64,000 nt of DNA from the NCBI GenBank assembly GCA_004322215.1, contig SCSM01000027.1, positions 124,001-188,000 of the forward strand. Reading direction: 5' to 3'. The notes under the pieces were generated by a model. It ran no database searches and was not told the DNA's origin. It saw nothing but the letters and a program-made list of their open reading frames with translations. The position numbers and the translations under genes are program-made. The DNA is from Bacteroidota bacterium (GTDB lineage: Bacteria; Bacteroidota; Ignavibacteria; Kapaibacteriales; UBA2268). Position 1 is the first letter of the stretch. Each line of letters begins with the position of its first letter. This document shows, one piece after another, positions 58,457 through 64,000 of the stretch.

Positions 58457-59200
58457 TTATATATACTGTCCACCATCAACCTTAATGACTTCGCCTGTAA
58501 TATGCCTCGATAATTCACAACAAAGAAAACATACGACATCAGCGACTTCATCCGGCTGGCCCATCCTGTTTAAAACAATTTCCTGTAATGCCGCAGAACG
58601 CACATTTTCGGGTGCATCTTTCATCATATCCGTTTCGATTAAACCCGGTGCAACTGCATTTACATTTACAGAATATTTTCCTAATTCTTTTGCTACTGCT
58701 TTTGTTAAGCCAATGATTCCCGCTTTTGAGGCAGAGTAATTCGATTGCCCGAACTTACCTCTCAGTCCGTTAATTGAAGTAACATTAACAATTTTGCCTG
58801 ATTGCTGTTCGCGAAAGTGAGGAGAAACCGCACGTATGTAGTTAAAGTAGCCCTTCAGATTAATATCCAACACCTTATCCCACTGCTCTTCCGTCATCTT
58901 CCAAATCACTCCATCCCAATTTATCCCCGCATTATTGACCAAAATGTCAATTCTTCCGAAACGGGAAATCACTTCACTAACCATTTTGTCTGCATCGTTA
59001 AAATTAGAAACATCTGACTGGACTGCAATACCCTGTCTGCCAATAGCTTCTATTTTCTTTATTGTCTCATCGGCTTCATCTTTATGCTTCCGATAATTCA
59101 AAGCTACATTAGCACCGTATTCTGCCAGTTTCAGAGAAATCGCATTTCCGATTCCAATGCTTCCTCCTGTAACGATTGCAGATTTACCTTCAAGATTCAT
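58457..59200 (-). CDS. short-chain dehydrogenase, FabG/PhaB-like
   Basis: The 247-residue SDR has TGGSIGIGNAISLKLAE, NNAGINWDGVIWKMTEEQWD, catalytic Ser in VNVTSINGLRGKFGQ, Tyr-Lys in YSASKAG, and VAPGLIETDM. WKMTEEQWDKVLDINLKGYF and DGGQYI are close to acetoacetyl-CoA reductases (PhaB) and to SDR-type 3-hydroxyacyl-CoA dehydrogenases. With the adjacent thiolase it could oxidise 3-hydroxybutyryl-CoA or make 3-hydroxybutyryl-CoA. AAGGAA stands before the ATG. It is the first gene of the minus-strand locus. Confidence 0.9.
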   Translation of the reverse strand: MNLEGKSAIVTGGSIGIGNAISLKLAEYGANVALNYRKHKDEADETIKKIEAIGRQGIAVQSDVSNFNDADKMVSEVISRFGRIDILVNNAGINWDGVIWKMTEEQWDKVLDINLKGYFNYIRAVSPHFREQQSGKIVNVTSINGLRGKFGQSNYSASKAGIIGLTKAVAKELGKYSVNVNAVAPGLIETDMMKDAPENVRSAALQEIVLNRMGQPDEVADVVCFLCCELSRHITGEVIKVDGGQYI

Positions 59201-59472
59201 TTAAATTTCCTTAATATTTTTCAATGAACGTACAATTTTCAAGTTAATAAATTATTTTCTTTAAAACAACAAATAACTATTCAAAAAGGGTACTAAAAAC
59301 TGTAATATTTGTGTTGTTGTAGTATAATCAATTACACTGTTATTGATTTTTATAAGTTTGAAAAGACACTCATCAAGATTATCAATAATTATTATTATTT
59401 TGATTTTTGATTGTTGTGAATAATATCAAACTTTGGTAAATTGATTTTACAAAATTTCGAATAAAAAGAACA
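59201..59472. promoter_or_regulatory. 272-bp divergent promoter region
   Basis: It lies between the SDR gene (minus) and the methyltransferase gene (plus). It must carry promoters for both directions, but no full TTTG-N19-TAnnTTTG pair was found. It is AT-rich and without hairpins of note. Confidence 0.4.
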
Positions 59473-60186
59473 ATGAAAAATAGTCTAGAAATATATAATC
59501 AAATGGATTGGTGGAATCCGAAACATTCGCTTCTTCAAATGGTGCCTGTCAAATACAATTATTTTAAAGATAAGATTGTAAATTTAAAAGGTTTAAAAAT
59601 TTTAGATGTCGGATGTGGAGGAGGGCTTTTATCCGAAGAATTTGCAAGGCAGGGTGCTATGGTAACAGGGATTGATATTTCAGAGCCAGCTTTGATAATT
59701 GCCAGAAAACATGCTTTATTGAATAATTTAAATATAGAATATAAAATCGGCAGTGCTGAAGAAATCCCCGTTTCAAATGATAAATTTGATATCGTTATTT
59801 GTGCCGATTGCCTGGAGCATGTGAATAATTTGGAAAAGGTTATATCAGAGATTTCAAGAGTATTGAATGCCGGCGGAATTTTTTGTTACGATACAATAAA
59901 TAAAAACTTTATTTCAAGAATTTCAGTCGTTTGGGTAATGGATAAAATTCTAAGACATCAGTACAAAAAATTAAATGTCAGCGAAAAAGATTATTCTGTT
60001 CATGAATGGAAAAAATTCATAAAACCGGAATATCTTTTTCAAGTAATGGAAAAGTATGGATTAAAAAATTCCGAACTTAAAGGTATCCAATTCGGAGGCA
60101 TCAACAAGCATGGAATTAAAACAAAAATCGGTAATAATACAAAAATTGCTTATATAGGTTTTGCCAAAAAAATATTGAATGGTTAA
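59473..60186 (+). CDS. UbiG-like SAM-dependent methyltransferase
   Basis: The 237-residue class I methyltransferase opens with a UbiG-like MDWWNPKHSLLQMVPVKYNY. SAM motif I is LKILDVGCGGGLLSEEFARQ, motif II-like IVICADCLEHV, and LNAGGIFCYDTINKNF follows. UbiG O-methylates ubiquinone precursors; most FCB-group bacteria use menaquinone, so another substrate is possible. It starts a plus-strand run with the DUF4405 protein (two bases later) and Oah. Confidence 0.85.
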   Translation: MKNSLEIYNQMDWWNPKHSLLQMVPVKYNYFKDKIVNLKGLKILDVGCGGGLLSEEFARQGAMVTGIDISEPALIIARKHALLNNLNIEYKIGSAEEIPVSNDKFDIVICADCLEHVNNLEKVISEISRVLNAGGIFCYDTINKNFISRISVVWVMDKILRHQYKKLNVSEKDYSVHEWKKFIKPEYLFQVMEKYGLKNSELKGIQFGGINKHGIKTKIGNNTKIAYIGFAKKILNG

Positions 60187-60188
60187 GT

Positions 60189-60533
60189 ATGAATAATGAA
60201 AAAATCAAAGCTGCAAAAAAATTTAATATGAGAGCTTTCATATCTTCGGGAATGATAATCTCGGTTATAGGTTTACCCTTGTCTGGTCTAATGAATCATT
60301 ACTTTGCATTCGATAATATGACAATTGAAAGACATGAATGGATGTCAGCTCATAATATCTTAGGACTATTCTTTACGGTTTTTTTGATACTTCATATTAT
60401 TTATAATCGAAAATTGTTGACCGGTTATTTAAGAAATTTCTCAAAACTTTTTATAAGTAAAGAAGCACTTGTGGCATCATTAATAGTAATCTTTTTTTTA
60501 GTACTTGTATTGTCACATGTATATTTTGTTTAA
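60189..60533 (+). CDS. DUF4405 membrane protein
   Basis: The 114-residue protein has three membrane segments (AFISSGMIISVIGLPLSGLM, HNILGLFFTVFLILHIIYN, ALVASLIVIFFLVLVLSHVY). Histidines lie at helix positions (HEWMSAHNILG; LHIIYNRK), which could bind haem as in cytochrome-b-like DUF4405 proteins. It starts two bases after the methyltransferase stop. Its role is unknown; a membrane redox function is possible. Confidence 0.8.
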   Translation: MNNEKIKAAKKFNMRAFISSGMIISVIGLPLSGLMNHYFAFDNMTIERHEWMSAHNILGLFFTVFLILHIIYNRKLLTGYLRNFSKLFISKEALVASLIVIFFLVLVLSHVYFV

Positions 60534-60576
60534 AAAAAGATAAAAAAATGATTTTTAATAAATATTAGGATATAAA

Positions 60577-61665
60577 ATGTTAGCATCTCATGACTTGGTA
60601 GAAAAAATTGATTTAAAAGGTGGAGTTATTTATGAAAAGCGTCCCTGTCTCGACGCAAAGGGAAAGCCATGTGAAGGCATATACAATGCTTGGATTATTC
60701 TTAATAATCCTTCCCAATTTAACTCTTACACAACAGATATGGTCAAGGAAGTTATTCTATTAATGCGCCAGGCATCGAATGACAGGAGTGTTGTTGCGGT
60801 TGTGTTCACTGCTGTCGGTGATAAGGCATTCTGTACGGGTGGAAACACAAAAGAATATGCTGAGTACTATTCTGGAAATCCTCAAGAGTACAAGCAATAT
60901 ATGCGATTATTCAATGATATGGTTTCGTCAATTCTTATGAATGACAAACCAGTGATTTGCAGGGTTAACGGAATGAGAATCGCAGGAGGACAGGAAATCG
61001 GAATGGCTTGTGATTTTACGATTGCATCTGACCTTGCCCGTTTCGGACAAGCCGGTCCCAAGCACGGTAGCGCTCCCGATGGCGGCTCTACTGACTTTCT
61101 TCCTTTGTTTGTAGGAATAGAAAATGCAATGTATTCTTGCACGGTTTGTGAACCCTGGTCAGCTCACGAAGCAATGAGATATGGATTAATAACGAAAATT
61201 GTTCCGGCTTTAAAAGTAAACGGTGAGTATATCCCTAATCCTCTTGTTTACACAGACCGATGGGTGAATGCTCAGGGTGAAATGATTTATGGTAAAGCTA
61301 AAACCGGCGATGACCTTGCCAAAGGAAAAGAAATTCTAAAAAGCGGCGTTGTTGACCTAGCACTACTTGACAAAACTGTTGAAGATTTTTGTACCCGGTT
61401 GATGCTCACAATGCCAAACTGCCTTAGTAAAACTCTGAATTCAGTACGTAAGCACAAACTCGAACATTGGGATAAAAATAAGGAAAGTAACCGCGACTGG
61501 CTTGCATTAAATATGATGACAGAAGGAAAAGCCGGTTTCAGGGCATTCAATGAAGGACCGAAAGACAACAGGGAATGTGACTTCGTTAAGCTGCGCCAAA
61601 TGTTAGCCGAAGGACATGAATGGAATGATGAACTTATAAAGGCGATTTCGCCTCAATATAAATAG
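60577..61665 (+). CDS. oah: 6-oxocyclohex-1-ene-1-carbonyl-CoA hydrolase
   Basis: The 362-residue crotonase-fold enzyme is almost colinear with BamA/Oah/BzdY. NNPSQFNSYTTDMVKEVI, VFTAVGDKAFCTGGNTKEYA, VNGMRIAGGQEIGMACDF and GQAGPKHGSAPDGGSTDFLP are diagnostic. It adds water to the 6-oxo substrate and opens the ring to 3-hydroxypimelyl-CoA. It is the widely used marker of anaerobic aromatic degradation. Unlike the other pathway genes it is on the plus strand, after a methyltransferase and a DUF4405 gene, so it is regulated separately from bzd. TAGGAT stands before the ATG. Confidence 0.96.
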   Translation: MLASHDLVEKIDLKGGVIYEKRPCLDAKGKPCEGIYNAWIILNNPSQFNSYTTDMVKEVILLMRQASNDRSVVAVVFTAVGDKAFCTGGNTKEYAEYYSGNPQEYKQYMRLFNDMVSSILMNDKPVICRVNGMRIAGGQEIGMACDFTIASDLARFGQAGPKHGSAPDGGSTDFLPLFVGIENAMYSCTVCEPWSAHEAMRYGLITKIVPALKVNGEYIPNPLVYTDRWVNAQGEMIYGKAKTGDDLAKGKEILKSGVVDLALLDKTVEDFCTRLMLTMPNCLSKTLNSVRKHKLEHWDKNKESNRDWLALNMMTEGKAGFRAFNEGPKDNRECDFVKLRQMLAEGHEWNDELIKAISPQYK

Positions 61666-61790
61666 GTATTAAAAAAATTTTTTTGGTAATTTAAACCTTA
61701 TCACTCATAATTTTGTCGAAGAATTAACAAATTCACATTTTCACAAAGTTATGAATGAGTATGTGTTTATTTATTATTATGGATTAAGCT

Positions 61791-62114
61791 ATGAAAATTT
61801 TTACAATATTTCTCTTGTCAATCATACTTTTTCTTTCATCTTGTAGCGATTCAACAAATACAAACGACAATTACATAACCTCGGACGGAGTAATTACAGG
61901 ATATGATTTAGCTGAATGTGTCTGTTGCGGGGGTTGGTTTGTAGAAATTGAAAAGGATACACTGAGGATTTGGAACATGCCCGAGGAATTTAATAAAATT
62001 CTCAGTGAGAAGGAAATGCCGGTTGAAGTTCGATTAAGCTGGAAAAAAATGACTGACAACTGCGGTGCTTCGATGAATAATATTATACTAGTGAATTCAA
62101 TTAGTTTGAGGTAA
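61791..62114 (+). CDS. small lipoprotein
   Basis: The 107-residue protein has a signal peptide with lipobox (LSIILFLSSCSDST). The mature part contains CVCCGGW and a further cysteine (DNCGAS), three beta-like strands and no known domain. It is common for FCB genomes to hold such small cysteine-bearing lipoproteins of unknown role. It probably has its own transcript with the following gene. Confidence 0.7.
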   Translation: MKIFTIFLLSIILFLSSCSDSTNTNDNYITSDGVITGYDLAECVCCGGWFVEIEKDTLRIWNMPEEFNKILSEKEMPVEVRLSWKKMTDNCGASMNNIILVNSISLR

Positions 62115-62136
62115 TATATTTTATATAAGGATAGTT

Positions 62137-64000
62137 ATGAGTAAAAGTAATTTTTGGTTGTTTATTTTAGTTGCAATTATAATTTTTGGTATTAGTAATG
62201 ATTCAATTCAAAGTAAAGTTATTGTTGTTCCCGATGATTTCATATCAATTCAAATAGCAATAAATTCCGCAAGAGGACACGATACAGTGCTTGTCAAACC
62301 GGGAAGTTACCATGAATTTCTAGTATTAAAAGATTCTGTTGTTCTTATGTCCGATGGAGAAGACGACGGCAATTGGAACCGTGCTTCGGTTACGATAATT
62401 CACTCGGAAGGATTGAGAGATTCACTTGGTGGTGTACCTCCTGTTGTCAACTGTGCCGATGGTGCTGTATTGGATGGATTTGAAATCACCGGAATGGATA
62501 CTGTTAATCACCACCTGCCCGGACATAGCCACGCTGTGCAGAATAGAGGTACATCATCCACAATAAAAAATTGTATTGTTCACAATAACGGTTCAACCGG
62601 TATTGGTTCACACGAAAAAGACGGACGTCCTGCTGTTCCGACAATAATTCATAACAAAGTTTACAGGAATTTTGGAATAGGAATCGGATTCAATCATTTC
62701 GCAAAAGGGGAAGCTAAGCGTAATGTTGTATATGAAAACCGCGAAGTCGGTATAGGCATTCAGAACGGAGCCGCTCCTCTTGTTGATAACAACTTTGTTT
62801 ACAGTAACGGATGGAATGGGATTTCAGCACGCGAAGGTTCAAAGCCAATAATACGGAATAATATAGTTTATTCAAATGGAATTGAATTAACAGGTGACGA
62901 GATGCCGGAAGGAGCCGGAGCAGGAATCGGAGCCGATTCCACCGGTTGGATGGTTAAGCCAGGTGATACTCCCGGTCCGGCAATAATTGATAATAATTAC
63001 GTTTATGATAATCCCTCAGGCGGAATAATGACGAGAAACAATGCCATCACATTAATCACCGAAAACAGGGTATTTAATAATTCAAATTTCCAGGTTTCGG
63101 TGAACGATTCATCACAATCATCTGTTCATTCAAATGTTATTTATCTTGAAGATACAAGCAAATACAATGGAGGAGGTGTTGTTGTTATTAGAGGAAGTTC
63201 TGCTAACGTTTGGGAAAACAATATATCAAATGTTGATTTGGCAGGAATTATGATTGGAGTTGACAGCCATAGCGAAGTCCACGATAATGAAATCTTCTCA
63301 TGTAAACAATCAGGGATTCGTGCTGACAGTACTGCTTCGACAATTAATATTTTCAATAATTCACTGAAAGACAATGCCGCATTGGGCATCCTGATTAAAT
63401 CTACAACATCAAATGTTCATCACAATTTGTTGGTTAATAATGCAAGCGGAGGTATTTCGAGCGATAGTTCATCTATCAGCCACATATATAATAATACGGT
63501 TGTCAACAAAATCGACCCCCCTTCCGGGAGAGGAATTTTTGCATCCGGCAGTGAATCAAAAATTATGAACAACATAGTGTGGGGTTATACACTTGGTATA
63601 TTCAAAGATAACAATTCAGTAATTGATTACAACTGCACTTTCAATAACACAGGTTACAATGGACCATCCGGAACCGGCGGCCAAAATGCAGTAAATGAAA
63701 ATCCTGAATTTATTGATTTTGACAATGATGATTATCATTTAAAAGCTAATTCGCCCTGTATAAACACAGGGAATCCTGACCCTTTTTACAATGACACTAA
63801 CGGCAGCAGGGCTGATATTGGCTGTTATCCTTATGGGATAATTGGTGGTACTAAAGACTATACAGATAAGTTGAATTCTTTTCAGGTTTATCCGACAATT
63901 GCTAATGATATTTTAACCATCAAATTTTTGGGTGAAAATAATGCTTCGGAAAAAACAATAATCAATGTTTACAATGTTCTTGGAAATAAAGTTGATGAAA
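62137..64000 (+). CDS. secreted parallel beta-helix protein with T9SS domain (3' partial)
   Basis: The frame runs from the ATG at 62137 (AAGGATAG upstream) to the end of the window without a stop; 621 codons are visible. A signal-like segment (FWLFILVAIIIFGISNDSIQS) is followed by VPDDFISIQIAINSARGHDT and many PbH1 coils (NNFVYSNGWNGISAREGSKP; HNLLVNNASGGISSDSSSIS) to ~540, the fold of right-handed parallel beta-helix proteins. The last visible part (SFQVYPTIANDILTIKF, VYNVLGNKVDE) is the beginning of a type A T9SS sorting domain. ADIGCYPYG is the usual end of the helix part. Its likely substrate is a polysaccharide, but no catalytic site can be assigned. Confidence 0.85.
   Translation, partial: MSKSNFWLFILVAIIIFGISNDSIQSKVIVVPDDFISIQIAINSARGHDTVLVKPGSYHEFLVLKDSVVLMSDGEDDGNWNRASVTIIHSEGLRDSLGGVPPVVNCADGAVLDGFEITGMDTVNHHLPGHSHAVQNRGTSSTIKNCIVHNNGSTGIGSHEKDGRPAVPTIIHNKVYRNFGIGIGFNHFAKGEAKRNVVYENREVGIGIQNGAAPLVDNNFVYSNGWNGISAREGSKPIIRNNIVYSNGIELTGDEMPEGAGAGIGADSTGWMVKPGDTPGPAIIDNNYVYDNPSGGIMTRNNAITLITENRVFNNSNFQVSVNDSSQSSVHSNVIYLEDTSKYNGGGVVVIRGSSANVWENNISNVDLAGIMIGVDSHSEVHDNEIFSCKQSGIRADSTASTINIFNNSLKDNAALGILIKSTTSNVHHNLLVNNASGGISSDSSSISHIYNNTVVNKIDPPSGRGIFASGSESKIMNNIVWGYTLGIFKDNNSVIDYNCTFNNTGYNGPSGTGGQNAVNENPEFIDFDNDDYHLKANSPCINTGNPDPFYNDTNGSRADIGCYPYGIIGGTKDYTDKLNSFQVYPTIANDILTIKFLGENNASEKTIINVYNVLGNKVDE

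Noticed and set aside
1-64000. tRNA, rRNA and complete insertion sequences
   Set aside because: No cloverleaf-like sequence, rRNA motif or transposase frame was recognised in the intergenic regions by reading; a covariance-model scan was not possible.

Overview
This is an AT-rich window whose signatures point to the Bacteroidota / Ignavibacteriota / Kapabacteria (FCB) group. Several secreted proteins end in type IX secretion (T9SS) type A sorting-like domains (YPNPVN and PNPF motifs). There is also a FISUMP-domain protein, a Bacteroidota-like promoter candidate, a dispersed four-helix-bundle gene and many short dispersed intergenic repeats. A species cannot be named from this sequence. No rRNA, tRNA, CRISPR array or complete insertion sequence was seen.

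Layout. 1-4.3 kb: two secreted proteins, two YoeB/Txe-type toxin-antitoxin pairs and four copies of a ~72-bp intergenic repeat. 4.3-14.7 kb: a DUF5666-repeat T9SS protein and housekeeping genes (TIGR01777 epimerase-like protein, rplI, rpsF, rpsA, lysS, site-2 protease). 14.7-24.2 kb: nusB, an MlaE-MlaF-MlaD lipid ABC transporter set, and an envelope block of two lipoproteins, one lipobox-bearing barrel-like protein and a PD40/OmpA-like/SPOR-like protein. 24.4-29.3 kb: radical SAM protein, four-helix-bundle gene, rhomboid protease, T9SS protein and an AAA/DUF4143 ATPase preceded by three evenly spaced palindromes. 59.5-64 kb, plus strand: UbiG-like methyltransferase, DUF4405 membrane protein, ring hydrolase Oah, a small lipoprotein and a truncated parallel-beta-helix protein.

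29.3-59.2 kb is the centrepiece: a nearly continuous minus-strand locus for anaerobic aromatic-CoA degradation. In transcription order it holds an SDR, a thiolase, an ATP-dependent class I benzoyl-CoA reductase of the Bzd subtype (BzdN, O, P, Q), a ferredoxin, and a large fused iron-sulfur/flavin NAD(P) oxidoreductase. Next come a 70-aa cysteine protein, an ADP-forming acyl-CoA synthetase, an extra HgdB/BcrB-like protein, a reductase-aminotransferase-reductase cassette, and a molybdenum-hydroxylase maturation pair. The locus ends with a four-subunit 2-oxoacid:ferredoxin oxidoreductase, a molybdenum hydroxylase, an extra BcrA/D-type ATPase, 6-hydroxycyclohex-1-ene-1-carbonyl-CoA dehydrogenase (Had), a thiolase and a hydroxyacyl-CoA dehydrogenase/enoyl-CoA hydratase fusion. 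Oah lies just beyond, on the other strand.

How it could work together (inference): KorABCD and the BzdV-like oxidoreductase reduce ferredoxin. Ferredoxin feeds BzdNOPQ, which uses ATP to dearomatise benzoyl-CoA. Had and Oah process and open the ring, and the fusion protein plus thiolase carry out beta-oxidation. No dienoyl-CoA hydratase, AMP-forming benzoate-CoA ligase or glutaryl-CoA dehydrogenase is visible, so these steps lie elsewhere or are replaced. The part least like described pathways is the middle of the locus (33.9-47.1 kb), where a second ATPase and a second HgdB-like protein accompany a molybdenum hydroxylase and two ketopantoate-reductase paralogs.
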